From contig OZ316893.1 of the NCBI GenBank assembly GCA_973895155.1, forward strand, positions 26,164,001 through 26,228,000: a stretch of DNA of 64,000 nt. The letters run 5' to 3'. The notes under the pieces are model-generated. The model was not told the DNA's origin and made no database searches. It saw only the letters and a list, made by a program, of their open reading frames with translations. This document shows, piece by piece, positions 24,651-36,199 of the stretch. A program made the translations under genes and the position numbers. Every line of letters starts with the position of its first letter. Positions within the stretch are counted from its first letter, which is position 1. This DNA comes from Marsupella aquatica. Its lineage: Eukaryota; Marchantiophyta.

Positions 24651-27600
24651 TGAATTTGGCAAAAATTTTGCCACTGAACAAAACGCTGACCCAGATGGAG
24701 ATACGGCCAGTAGAGCTTGGTTAGAGTAGGAGCATTCCCAACAAGCATGGGGAATGCACGGCCAGGGATGACCTTCCCCGTGACTGGCTTGGGAATCTAT
24801 TTTTGTTTATCCCCACTGAGCCCTGCCGAATAAAAACCCTCTAGTCCACCCCACTAGACGATTAATACGTGAATTCAGTATGGAACAAAGGTTACCGGTG
24901 TGTAAAGATTTCTAGAGGCCTCTACTATATCCATAATCTCATGCCCCAAAAGTCTGCATGAGAACCCTATTCCTAGATTGCTCAGAAAGCTTCGGGCTAC
25001 CGCCAATTAGCTTTTCTTCACTTTTTGGTCACAGGATCACCACCTAGTAACCCTGCGCCCAGACAGTCATTATAATACTATACATCCCTGAAGCCAGAAC
25101 TGACTAGATTGGGAGGTGTGAGTGTATCCAGCCCACCCTTGCCAACACTATGGACAGCCCAGATCAACCCATTGCAAGACATCCGGATGGCAGCAGCACA
25201 AATGGAAGTTACAGAAGATCATGACAGTACATTGGGTGGGGATGCTAATCCACCAACAAACTGATACACCATTCAACTCAGTGCTTATGCATTTACCAAG
25301 TTGTGAATGGCGTGACTGGTGGGAACTCTGTTCTGTTAAAGCTAGAACATCAATTTGCAATCAATGTCTGTTGTTCATAGCCTACTCCATAGAGTAACGC
25401 CATAGTAATTTCTATGGTAACATGTATTATATCTAGACTTTTCTTGTGAGTAGTGATGGGCATAGGAGTCTGGGTTCGGGAAGCCCTTCCTGAGCATACG
25501 CACAAATATTTGGGGACAGATAGAGATAGTGCGCCCAGGAAGTCCCTTTCCAACAAAGGTTGGGGCCAATGGGGACCATATGGGGGGGGGGGGGGAGCTG
25601 ATGGGGAGGTTCCTCTTATCCCTGGGGTTCCATCAAATCCTTTGTTATTATTCATCCCATAATTATTGAATGGTATGAGTCCTTTAATTTTAGTGTTGGG
25701 CGACTTTTAATTAGAACCCATATGGCACAATTAGCAGGATTACAACATGGGTCCTCTTTGTGAACAGAAATAGATCAAATGATTGGTAGAAATCCTTAAT
25801 TTTGGGTAGTCAGTACTATTTCCAATGTCATAGTTTTAGTGTCTAGAGGTAATTTCATTTACAGAGCGTATGTTTCCCTGGTGGAATATTTTAGAGTGGG
25901 CTGTTATCTAATATCCTTCAAAAACCAATTAATGTTTGGTGGAGAATAGTTTAACTGTGATCATGTGGCTTGAAACTATGGGCCGGTAATAGAGGGTCAA
26001 GATCAAAGGCAGTCAAAAATAGAGCTCTGGAAAATTTTGTACTTAACTTAACTTTTGTGTGGAAAGAACTAACATCCAACCTGAGCAATTCACTAGAGTA
26101 GCTGAATTTTGATTGCAGAATTGTATCTAGGCGGCACAACATAACCCTTGGACATTGTATGATGAGTAACTTTAACAAGTGCAGAGCTGCAGGCCCTGAT
26201 TTTGGCACCAACTTTTGTGATGGTCTTGGCTGTTGATTTTAGCCTCCTGTAGCTCATGACTAGTAACCTCACTGTGGCTTGTGGTCTAGCAAGGTTGACC
26301 CAGAAGACTCCAATGTATGCAGAAGAATTTTTAGTTTATTTGTATTAAACAAGGGGAAAGCCTGCCCAAGCAGATCATTCTGCAGCTGCAAAAAGTACTT
26401 TGGGTAACTGGTAGTACTCAATTTCATATATTGTACAATCTTGTTCACTAAGTGTAATGTACTATTTTGGGGAATATTTGAGTGTAAGTGTCATCTCATT
26501 AGTTCACAAGGAGGGGGTGGCCTATTCCTTAAAATGTATACCTAAGTTCTTTTGTACTCTGTTTGGTACTTTTATGTAAAAAGTTTGTACATTATTGACT
26601 TTTGAAAAACAGCATCTAAAAACAGAAAGTTCATAATTTTGAGCACCTAAACGTTTTTAAGTAAGTGGGTCCCGTGATGACAAGTGAATGGATGAGCTCA
26701 AAAGGGTAGATCTACTTTTCACCTAGGCAAATGAATACTGACGAGTTTGGGTAGGGCATTACTTTAGTGCCAGATGTGGTTTAAATCCAAACAATTAATA
26801 TCTGACCCCCCCCCCCCCGCGTCACTAATTTTAAGCGGTCTTCGTAAGGTGGTTTCCGAACCCATTTTTCCCCAAAACAAAATTAAATAAATTTGCCTTG
26901 AATTAACAAACCTGAGTCTTTCTCTCGGTCGTCGCTAATGAGGAAGGGGAATGAGAGAATTGGTGGGACCCAGATTTAGGGTCTGATTAGCTGTGTGTCT
27001 GGTTGGCCACAATTCCTCAGAATTAACCAGAATTAACCAGAATTGGTGGGATCCAGATTTAGGGTCTTCTCAGAAGTAAGCTAACCAGACAGACGGCTGC
27101 CGGCAGAAAAAGTAGCCGGAACGATTTTAATAATGTTAATTTTGGTGAGTTAGTGCATCCTTTTACAATCAAGAAGAATTGTTGATTCATTGATGAGATG
27201 ATTCTTCAATTACCTGAACTGGCATCGACCATTAGGAATCTCTCAAGTTCTCTGTCATTTCCTTTTAATCATCTTCAAACAATAATGTAAGTGTATAATA
27301 GGGATTTAAAACTACTCTCAGGGCCTATGGTCTAGAGTGAAGACTCTAGAACGCACAGGACTTTCGGGGCATGTCTAGAGGTGACGTTGCCCATCAAAAA
27401 AGGGGGTTGTGGGCAAGTCAATGGAAAACTTTAATTGTGAATTGGCAATGGGCAATAGACTTGAATGCCAAGCGACAAGCAGGGAGTCTATTTTTCCACA
27501 AGGCTTTCTGTGTCATCACCTCTATTATGCTCATAGATAGGGCATTCAGGCTAGTCTATATTATAATTTGTGACCAAAGTGTTATTATTCATGACCTACT

Positions 27601-28765
27601 ATGTAGAGTGAAGCATCAGGCCATAACTTATCTGGTACATGAATTCTAAATATTTAAACTATGCTTGTGAGGAGGGATAACCATGGGGAGTCTAGTATAG
27701 GGAGCCTTTGCTGGTGCCTAGGCATGGATACGTGGGCCAGTTGTGATCCACAACTCAAGTTTGCAAGAACGTTCGAACCAACTCTATTTTGTAAAGAGAC
27801 CACTTGCAGGGAGATCATTTCCAAAATAAACTCTTAGCACAAGTGCAGGATTCAGAATGTTTTAGAATATGGGATTGGAGGCTTAATGCAGTCAGCCTCT
27901 ACCTCCCCATGGCATTGATCCAAGTGTGGGAAGCCTTCACAAGCTTTTGTAGGCTCTCTGAGATTTTTGTTGTTAATAAAAAAATAGGTTTATCTTGGTC
28001 AAAATGCTCTAGCAGATGTCATCATTTGTGAGCTAAACTCAACTGACTATGCGGCCCTCATCCCATTTTGCCTCAATCCGTTTTCTTGCCAAGCTACTCT
28101 AGACTTTGTCTATGTGGCATGCTCATCTCATATCTCACCTCACTTTTTCTTCATTATACATAACACTGTCAATTAGTTCGTGGACCCCCTAGCTACATTT
28201 TTTAGGCCTTGTTTGAGTAAAAATCATGTATGCAATATTAACTTTAACTCAAGTTGTTAGAGGCTATTATGGTCCAAAATGCTCTGGTATCACAAATTAT
28301 TATGATGAGATAGTTTTACAAATTTTAGTGAAAGTATAGGAGAAATTAATTACCTCATCCAAATGTGATTTAGCAATCTTCTTCATAATGACCAGGAAAA
28401 CAAGGGCTTTTAGCTTGAGTTTTGAGAGCTAATGTGGTCCATAATGCTCTGCTACCATACATTAAAACATTTAAGATCTAGATATTTTCACTAATTTTAG
28501 AACATTAATTAATAAACCCAAGGCACAGTTTTTTTTCCCCTTAGTTGATTAAGGCAATAAATGGCACTATATTCGACCACTGATGTGCCCTGGGCACTCA
28601 ATTCGAGTTGAGAATATTACCTTCTCAAGATCAATTGAGAAATTTGCTTTTCTCAACAACAAACCCTAAGCTTTCTAGTAGCTGAGTCTTGTTAAATATT
28701 TGTAGAATATTTATCGCCCAATTTGTCGATGTACTTTGTTTGTTTATTACAATGTACTTTTGTAT

Positions 28766-29062
28766 TGTTTATTATATGAAAAATACTTTTCAAATCTTTG
28801 AATTTAAGTTTTAAAATTGGATACATAACTAAAACGATTACATAGTGATAGTTTTACCCGTCACTCTTGCTCTTTGCATTTCTAAATTTTTATATTTCTT
28901 TTTACAACATGGCGTCCCAATTTACACCCAAATTGATGCAAACACGAATGAATATTGTAAGTTTGATTCACAAAACCAACGAGTCTTGTTTGTTGCGGTT
29001 GTTGTTGACGTGGCACGCTCTGGTGCCAGGAATTTTGGAACGGACCTCTCATGGGGTCCCTA
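28766..29062 (+). repeat. Dispersed ~297-bp repeat, copy 1
   Basis: Pairs with 39911-40206 in direct orientation at roughly 85% identity by eye. Both copies keep the same reading frame over about 40 codons (HKT-N/D-ESCLLRLLLTWHA-L/M-VPGILE). The frame is preceded by a pyrimidine-rich stretch ending in TTTTTACAR at the same place, which resembles a splice acceptor. It may be a fragment of a transposon-encoded protein; family not recognised. Confidence 0.75.
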
Positions 29063-29743
29063 AAGAACAAAGAGCACCAGACCTGTAGACAGGATCCTAC
29101 AGACATGAAACCCAATAAAGGACTCAAGACAAGGGGAAAAAACCCAAAAAGAGTAAAAAAGCCCAAGAGCTAAAACGGCCTGGAGTCCCCAACAACCGCA
29201 AAAGATTTAAAGGGTACTCAACAACAACCTGGAAAGCTTGGAAGAGGCTTTTCAGTTGGTTTTTTCTCCATTATCATTGTTTGTTGTGTTCATCCACCTT
29301 TTCTCACTCCTCTGCCTCCTCTTTGTGGAGCAAATTGAAAAGTTTGTTTTTTGTCTGTACCCTCATTGCCTTCCAGAATTTCTTTTTACTCTCCTTTTCT
29401 TGCTTTATCAGGTAGCATTGTTGACCTTAGTGGTTTTGAACTTCTTGGTAGTCTCATTCACAGGATCTCTATGGCTCAATTATTGTATTGATCCCGGATT
29501 TTGCACCAGATTTCCTTATGGCCGGCTCTGGTACACATTCGTTAGTGTGCATTGCTGGGGGTTACTTATTGTACTTTTTAGATATCACGGGTGTTGACCC
29601 TAATATTCTATACACAAAATATTCTATAATATTCTCACTTTGAATTTTAAATACCTAATTACTTTATTCACAACATGCAATAAGGAATGCTCTATTGCTT
29701 TATGTTGCAACTTATGGGTCAGATGTTTAAGTTGTGTGTGGCA
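29063..29743. other. Intergenic stretch with a hairpin related to retroelement 3' ends
   Basis: 29081-29101 contains CTGTAGACAGGATCCTACAG, which folds as CTGTAG/CTACAG. It is followed by ACCCAATAAAGG, as in the 3'-end-like repeats at 1830-1870 and 42110-42145. The short minus ORF at 28882-29166 has weak resemblance to those copies. Nothing else seen. Confidence 0.4.
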
Positions 29744-29748
29744 ATGCC
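29744..29748. repeat. Target-site duplication ATGCC (left) of the TRIM
   Basis: Identical to 30087-30091, immediately outside the other end of the element. Confidence 0.85.
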
Positions 29749-29886
29749 TGTTGGAAATGAACCACACTTGAACCGATGATGGATGCAAGCATGATGGGCC
29801 TGTAGCTCAGTGGTAGAACCCTACGATGTAAGCAGGAGGTCTTAGGTTCAATTTCTAGCCGATCCATGCTCTTTAAAGTTCCAACA
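29749..29886 (+). repeat. TRIM 5' LTR with tRNA-like module
   Basis: Within it, 29796-29866 reads like a tRNA: TAGCTCAGTGG (A box, 29803-29813) and GGTTCAATTTC (B box, 29845-29855). The T arm has a TTCAATT loop closed by five pairs, two of them wobble. An anticodon-like hairpin CCTAC/GCAGG with one mismatch closes the seven-base loop GATGTAA. The acceptor stem does not pair well, so it is not a functional tRNA. Confidence 0.8.
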
Positions 29887-29944
29887 GGATATCAGAGACA
29901 ACGATCTGGAACTTCCTTTGATGCAAGTGTGGCTCAAGGGAGGG

Positions 29945-30086
29945 TGTTGGAAATAAATCACAGTCAAACTGATGATGGATGCAGGCATGATGGCCCTTTA
30001 TCTCCATGGTAGAGCAATACGATGTACACCGACGGGCCTGGCTAGGTTCAATTCCTAGCCAGTCTATGCTCTTGAAAGTTCCAACA
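29945..30086 (+). repeat. TRIM 3' LTR with tRNA-like module
   Basis: Same termini as the first LTR. The B box GGTTCAATTCC (30045-30055) sits in a perfect five-pair T arm (CTAGG/CCTAG), better preserved than in the first LTR. The A-box region (TATCTCCATGGTAGAG) keeps a CTC/GAG D stem but has a diverged consensus. Confidence 0.8.
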
Positions 30087-30091
30087 ATGCC
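30087..30091. repeat. Target-site duplication ATGCC (right) of the TRIM
   Basis: Matches 29744-29748 exactly. Confidence 0.85.
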
Positions 30092-30775
30092 CACGGACAA
30101 TGTTAGCATCCGACCATACACAACACCAGTATTTTTGTGTTAAATCCAAAGAAAACTAGTTGTACCAGCAAGTTGATTGAGCAAAATGCACCAGCCTCAC
30201 AAAGGGTCAGAGCATTATTCCAAAAACCAAACTCTGTGATTCGCTCAATATTTGCAAAGGATGGCAAAACCTTACAATTGACAAAGACCATATAGTGCTC
30301 AATTTTTGTTTCTAGAAAACTCCTTTACTTCTGACCTCTTTCCTTTGTGTTATACAAAAAAATAGTTCTCTTTGGAAATTTTCACTTCTTACCAGGCCAG
30401 ACTTTTGAGCTAATGTTCATGAAGAGCCACATCTCAGGCTCATGATCTAGCATGTGTGACAAACCACTAACTGTATTACATGATCAATTTACACAAGCTT
30501 TAGTAATGCCCACTTGAATCAGTTCCCTATAAAATGACAACTGAACTACATAGTGGCAAACAATGCACAATCTGCACATTGTTTTTCACAAATCCACCTG
30601 CACGTACTGCTAAGTGTCATTGGTTTCTGGGAGGGCGTGACAGAAATTTGGATGGTGTGAGAGGTACTGCGTTGGTTGTCAAATGTGTGGTCACATAACG
30701 ACCCCTGCTGTCTCAATTCCACATACAAATCCATTCGCGTCACCAGCTGAAACTCCAGTGTAGAAGTGTGTGAAG

Positions 30776-30955
30776 CTCAGTTTATAATTAGTGGCCCCTG
30801 AGTGGGCTTACATGGTGCCAGTTTGCAAATACGCATAATTGTAGTAGTGTGTGACAGTGCGCTTCAACCTCAGTTCATAATTAGTCCCCCATGAGTGTGC
30901 TTACATCCAGCTGTGGTGCCAGTTTGTACAAATACACATGATTGCAGTGAGACGA
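30776..30955. repeat. Tandem duplication, unit about 90 bp
   Basis: Two degenerate units share CTCAGTT-ATAATTAGT, GAGTG-GCTTACAT, GGTGCCAGTTTG and AATAC-CAT-ATTG in order. Confidence 0.8.
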
Positions 30956-32079
30956 CAGTCATTAATATACGGCTTGTCATATTTTGCAATCCCAGGTGCC
31001 TCTGACGAAGACCGATATGGTGTCAATGTTTCATCCCATGTGACAAACAATTCGTTGTGTCAATTTACGCAAACCCACTTGGCCTTGAGCTAAATATGAC
31101 TCCGTACACGTCACTCGGAAGAGTATGAAAGTTTGATTTGCTCGTCTAACGCTAAGAACCCAGGAAATTTGCAGGAGAACGGGAGAAATGTGTCTAACGT
31201 AGAGTGGCTGCTTGGAGGATAATGAGCACACTACAAGAAAAGCAATGTAGTTGTACCGGAACGTCGCTGAATTTGGGGAATGATATTTCGATGAGTTGAG
31301 TCGCTGGTTCCTTGGTAAACAGCACGCAAGGCCGAGAGCCCAGATGAATAGATGATAGGTTTCAGATTCTCCAGCAGCAGCTGCACAAAGACGCTAGGTT
31401 CTAAACTATTAATATAGAATACAGTCAGCAGCACACTAACAGACAGCCGTGGGTCTCGCCTTGGGTGTTCTTGTTTGTGATGAGACTGAACTTTACTACA
31501 ACCTTGTTCGATCTCGAGAGTAAACCGCAAGCCATGGGCTGATGTTTCTCCTGGATGAGCACTTGAGCAGCCGATAGGAGTTGTTGCGGACAAACTTTTT
31601 TGATTGGGAGTGCTGCGCAAGCAATGACTAATGATGTCTCTCCTTGATGTACATCTGATTCCTGATTTGTAGGAGTGAAAGTCTGGTTTCTCGTAGGCAG
31701 GACGTCACAGAATTGAAGTAGATCACATTAAACAACGACAGACTGGAGGATGCCCTCCAGTGAAAGAGGACTCAATGATTCTGTCAGACTCCGGGCCGAC
31801 AAACGAAGTCGGTCTTTTATGCTGTTGGTCTATTTTGTATCAGCTGGAACAGCAGCCTCATTTGTTTGTAGTCCTGTTATTTGGGAAACATAACTGTACA
31901 GTAATCAGTTGCTTGTGAGTTTTTATTTTGTGACAGAATGAATTTATATTCGCTGATAACAGTAATTGAAGAGCCGCTCAGACCTAGCTCGTAAACCATT
32001 CTGTGCCTTTTCAATACAATTTCATCAATTGTTTTTTTTCCCCAAAAATATTTGCCAAATCTCACCTCACCAGAAAGCT

Positions 32080-32360
32080 TTGGTCGTTTTTGCAAAAGTT
32101 CTAGTAATTTTCTAGATGGCAAAACTTAGCTAGAATGTTTCCCTCATTAGCTAGTGTCCCATTTAATTAGAGCCCCATTAGCCAGAATCTAACTGTCATC
32201 AAGTGAGATTTGTTCATCTAAGTACAGGGCCCATTAATAAGAATCCAATGATCATCCTTAAACGAGTAATATCTGACTAGAATATTTTGAGTATCTTCTT
32301 CTTCACACTCGACATTAGCCACTCTGGAAAAAAATAAAAACCTTCAAAAATAAGCTGGGA
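32080..32360 (+). repeat. Dispersed repeat, copy 2
   Basis: Reverse-oriented partner of 24400-24650: shared CATTAGCCAGAAT, AGAATATTTTGAGTATCTTC and CATTAGCCACTCT in the same order. Confidence 0.7.
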
Positions 32361-34969
32361 CAGTCCCATTTGTCGTGGAAGGGTTGACGACGATTGGATG
32401 GCGAGAACTTATCAGTTTCATTTGGGGAGCTAGATGTGACCACCGTCCAGCAATCTCCAAATTTGGAGGGACAGGAGGCACAGAAGTGATGATTAAGAGA
32501 CGAGAGAATGTGGTGACCTCACGGAGGAACATTACTGATGTCATCAAAGGCTGCCATAGCTGAAATTGCGGAAAAGTGGAGGAGACCAGTGGAGGAGACC
32601 TTTGTCAGGGATTTTTTCCTGTACATTTTTTTCATTCCAATTGTGGCTAATTACAAATGTACTGCAGTTTTGTATGTGGCTCTCCCCAGCTAAACTTGCC
32701 AAGTTTTAAATTGAATTTTTTTTACACACGGTATACGTTTCACCTTTGAGGCCACTCTTAGTTTCCCAGGGGAGAGATAAATTAGTAAAGAACCCAGAGT
32801 CTCCAGATTGAGTGTGATAGGGGTGTTGGATCAGAATAGTGGAAAATGGAGTGTTCTATTCGAATAGTGCTGGGGGACATTGTGTTTGAGATCTAGCAAT
32901 CTGTTTTACTTTTTTGTACTTATGGTGTTGTGTAAAAATGGACATCATGCTCGAGTGGCAATTGAGTTGAGTTGAGTTGGTTTGAACTGGATGGCATAGA
33001 AGTGAATTGAGTTGAATTCAACTACATTTGATTGTAGTGTCCATCTCGAATACTATGTCTGGGCATTGTATTAATTAGACATTGTGTTCAAGTTCAAATG
33101 ACCTTTTGGTCATGGATCACAAGTTTTTCAACTTTTGAACAAAGACCATCACACACTTTGCCATTGCGCTGCTTTTGGGGGAAGATAGCGGCCATAAAGT
33201 AATGGCAACCTGAGAGCCCAGTCTATTTTAGGTACACTATTGAGCCACCCATTCTCTAGTTAAACAAATGTGCTGCACAATTGAAATTGTCAAACATATT
33301 TAGTGTTGGAGGATCAAATGTGGTTTCTATTAGGGTTATTTACAAAATTAGGCATAGTCATGCTTTGGGATGTATAATACATAGCAATCCCACCATGCTA
33401 AGGGAAAACTTTTTGCACGAGGAATCTCTGATTGATGTTAGTGAGTTCAACTAGGGCCTCATCAGTTACACATTTGTAGCTCTTAATGATAGAACATTCA
33501 ACCAAATGAATTTGCACATCGTTGATCACACATTTTCTCATCAAGGGCCATTTTAGCTCAAGACATCAACAACCATTCGAAATTGAACAACATTTGTGAT
33601 GGCTTCCCAATCTCTATCGACTATCAGTCTTCTCTATCGCAAATGATGACAACATTGAATCAGAAGGAATCATTGCCATTTCAATTTGAGTTCTCAACTT
33701 GACAACGGATGTTTTCAATCATTTCTTTTGTACCAAGGCAGGTAAACAAAGTTTTTATCATCTAAAACTCAAATGCTAGGTTTGAATAGCCCAATTATGG
33801 CAGTTTAATTTTTCCTTCAGTTGCATTAATAAAAGCCTTGAGAACAGCAACTTTAGAAGAAACTATATTGTAACTAGGACAATATCTTCCAGTAAGAAGT
33901 TTTAAACTTGGACTTATCTGGCCCTACTGTGATGTTCAGTTTTCGAAGGTACTTGTGCATCATCTGTGCCTTTGGCATGGGTTCCTATGTGTTGTTGCTT
34001 CCTTTCATTCAGAAAATGTATCCACACCACCCAAGCCAACTGAAATGTCCCTAAGAAAATGACCAAGCCGAGCTGTTTTGTATATTTTGGGGTTCTTACC
34101 AACAGGGTCTTTTCCTTGGAGGGGTATTTTTATAATTTTTTGACCGTGAAAGCCCCACAGCAGGGAGAACAAGCAGGGCCAACAAGCCACAACGCCCACA
34201 GGGCAACCAGAGAAAAAGGAGCCAAGACTAAGGGACATCTTGCATGTGCAAGGTCCTTTGATTTTTGGCCAAAATGAACCCATGGCATCTCTACACAAAG
34301 CGACAAGCCGGCAGTCCTGATGGCACCTTTGGAGGATATGCAAGGGCAAGGGCCGGAGATTTTTCGGCTCTTGAGATCCCGAACTTTGAACTTTGAATAA
34401 AACAAAATGACAGTAGATCCGACTGTATAAGTACTTCACACATAAGTTGTTCTTGGTTGTGTTTAGATCCTGGGTCCCACACTTTTTCCCAACATCTGTG
34501 GGCTGCTAAGGGTTGTATTTTTCAGGACTCTTGCATGTTCAAGAAAGCCCTAAGAAAAGAGAACCCAAAACAAGCCAAGAGAACCACAGCACAGAGCCTA
34601 GCAACAGGGTCTTTTGTTTTCTCCATATTGTACCAGAACTGAAGGGGTGGCTTCTCTGGCTCCCAAGTTAGTGGGAAAGTGGCATGAACCATAGTCCGGG
34701 GCAGGTTTTTCTTGACTTCACTTGGCCCCCACACCACCACCACCTCCCCCCACCCAAACCAAAATGTGCATTTGGCATTCATGAAAAATGTTAAGGGCTT
34801 GCGAAATAGTAAGAAGCCTGCCCCTATCATTAGTGAAAAGTGTTAAACAGTTTTATAAATAGTAAAAAGAAGCTGAAGATATTTAGGCCTCGAGCTGGCC
34901 CTTTGACCTATTACATCTTCTGTTTCAATCATCAGCTCTTCAGCTCCATGATATAGGGAACCAGGTATC

Positions 34970-35573
34970 AATTTAATTCAAGGAGACGAGTCCCTGGAAC
35001 AGCATTAAGTGTACCTTGGGACTTCCCCACAACCTACAGGAAGGAGCACCCTGAGTTTTCCCCTTTTTGCACCCATCTCTTTTCAGGCCATGACCTTACT
35101 CTCGCTTCCCCGGGCTCCCTCTCAATTAGAGACTTAACTTAATTCAACATTCTTATCCCCTCTTGTGTAGTGTCTTTTTCCCTTGCATGTGTTTGTGGGA
35201 GTATTTGTTTAAATTTATTGGACTCCATGGAGGCAATCTTTTGACAATAGCTGACATTCTATTTAAATTTTTTGGACTCCATGGAGAGTTCCCGGGTATT
35301 GTCCTGGTTTTGAAAAAAAATTAAAAATTTCTTGGACTCCATGGAGGCAATTGTCTGACAGTAGCTGACACATTTTGACCAGTTTTGCAAAGTCCGGCCC
35401 CAGTCTTTTAGTCTTTGATTTATGAGGGGTTGATGATTCAGTGCAAGATCACCTGAGCTCAAACTCTTGCTATTAAATTCTTCCTCAGTTCATGGTTGTA
35501 TTCCACACCTTCCAGATGAAACAAATGCATTCATGTCTAACTTGTAATTGTGCCCAACTTTGTAACTTTAGTA
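34970..35573 (+). repeat. Left inverted-repeat arm of the foldback element
   Basis: Inverted partner of 36200-36842. Contains three CTTGGACTCCATGGA-type motifs (about 35218, 35272, 35332), also inverted in the right arm. Confidence 0.85.
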
Positions 35574-36199
35574 TTTCAAGGGAGCACAAACACTAAACTC
35601 AAAAGAACATACACCATTGCTAATCCCAAAACCTGAAAAAATGAGAAAATTAAAAATTATCACCTACTCATACGGCTAAACTATTGTAGAACCAACTCCC
35701 TAGGAAAAGCAATTTTCAATTCAACCATCAAATTGGATTTTGAAACAATTTCTCTTTTGAAAGTCAGTGTAATGATGAATATAATAGCAATTTTGATTTT
35801 CTGATATATCCATTTCTTTAATACTTCCTGAATTTCTCCACAGTAGTACTGTAGAGTTTACAAACGTCCACAAGGCTACGAATTTACTGATGGTTATAAC
35901 TTTGATTCTTTATTGAGCACTTTATCAGCCAAATGTTTTTTAAATTAGATATATTAGTATATCATCTCCATTCATTAGAGCTAAATTTAAAAAGAAAAAC
36001 AAATGGGTCGCCATTTTTCTTTATTCTAAGGCTTGAGCAGTAAGTATGACTACTGTAGTTTACATCTGAAATGATTATCTCCATTTTTTTTGAATTTGAT
36101 AGATCATTTTGGTTTCAACCCCCTTGTATCTTACATCTGGAATATAAGTATGGTCTAAAAAATGCATGATTACAGACTCAAAGTGCTCAGGCTCCCATA

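Larger units (their letters stand above)
21279..28763. other. Intergenic, repeat-rich, no gene seen
   Basis: Only short ORFs without recognisable domains. Contents: a TA run (about 22705-22729), an AC run (about 23571-23581), a pyrimidine-rich tract of CCTTCC type (24303-24360), a dispersed repeat at 24400-24650 whose inverted partner is at 32080-32360, a G run of about 14 bases (25583-25597), a C run of about 12 bases (26806-26818), and short repeats of TTAACCAGAATT near 27020-27045. At 28256-28297 and 28427-28465 a ~40-bp phrase (TGGTCCA-AATGCTCTG) is repeated. Confidence 0.5.
29749..30086 (+). mobile_element. Complete TRIM (miniature LTR retrotransposon) with tRNA-like LTRs
   Basis: The 338-bp element has two LTRs (138 and 142 bp), both TGTTGGAA...TTCCAACA, around a 58-bp interior. 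The interior starts with GGATATCAGAGAC, one inserted base away from the initiator tRNA-Met primer site TGGTATCAGAGC, and ends with AAGGGAGGG, a polypurine tract, directly before the second LTR. Perfect 5-bp target duplications (ATGCC) flank it. There is no coding capacity, so movement would depend on enzymes supplied by another element. The LTRs differ at roughly a fifth of positions, so the insertion is old. Each LTR carries a tRNA-like block with A-box-like and B-box-like motifs, listed separately. Confidence 0.88.
30092..34969. other. Intergenic, no gene seen
   Basis: Short ORFs only. It contains a local ~90-bp tandem duplication (30776-30955), the second copy of a dispersed repeat (32080-32360), and a run of GAGTTGAGTTG units near 32966-33020. 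The segments at 34100-34260 and 34530-34620 are rich in AAAGAGAACC/AAAACAAGCC purine phrases, like the 3' flanks of the non-LTR remnants. No RNA gene recognised. Confidence 0.45.

Noticed and set aside
29238-29597. 119-aa hydrophobic ORF as a membrane protein
   Set aside because: No homology recognised, low-complexity hydrophobic translation of T-rich sequence, lying between repeats.
29796-29866. Functional tRNA gene
   Set aside because: A and B boxes and T arm look right, but the acceptor stem does not pair and the sequence is embedded in an LTR that occurs twice with TG...CA ends and target duplications.
29749-30086. Two tandem tRNA-derived SINEs, or a Cassandra element
   Set aside because: SINEs do not explain the PBS, polypurine tract and 5-bp duplications around the pair. 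Cassandra would need a 5S rRNA-like LTR, and 5S control-region sequence is not recognisable here.
33914-34482. Minus-strand ORF cluster as a gene
   Set aside because: Overlapping short frames with no splice-consistent extension or domain; the purine-rich phrases suggest transposon flank.
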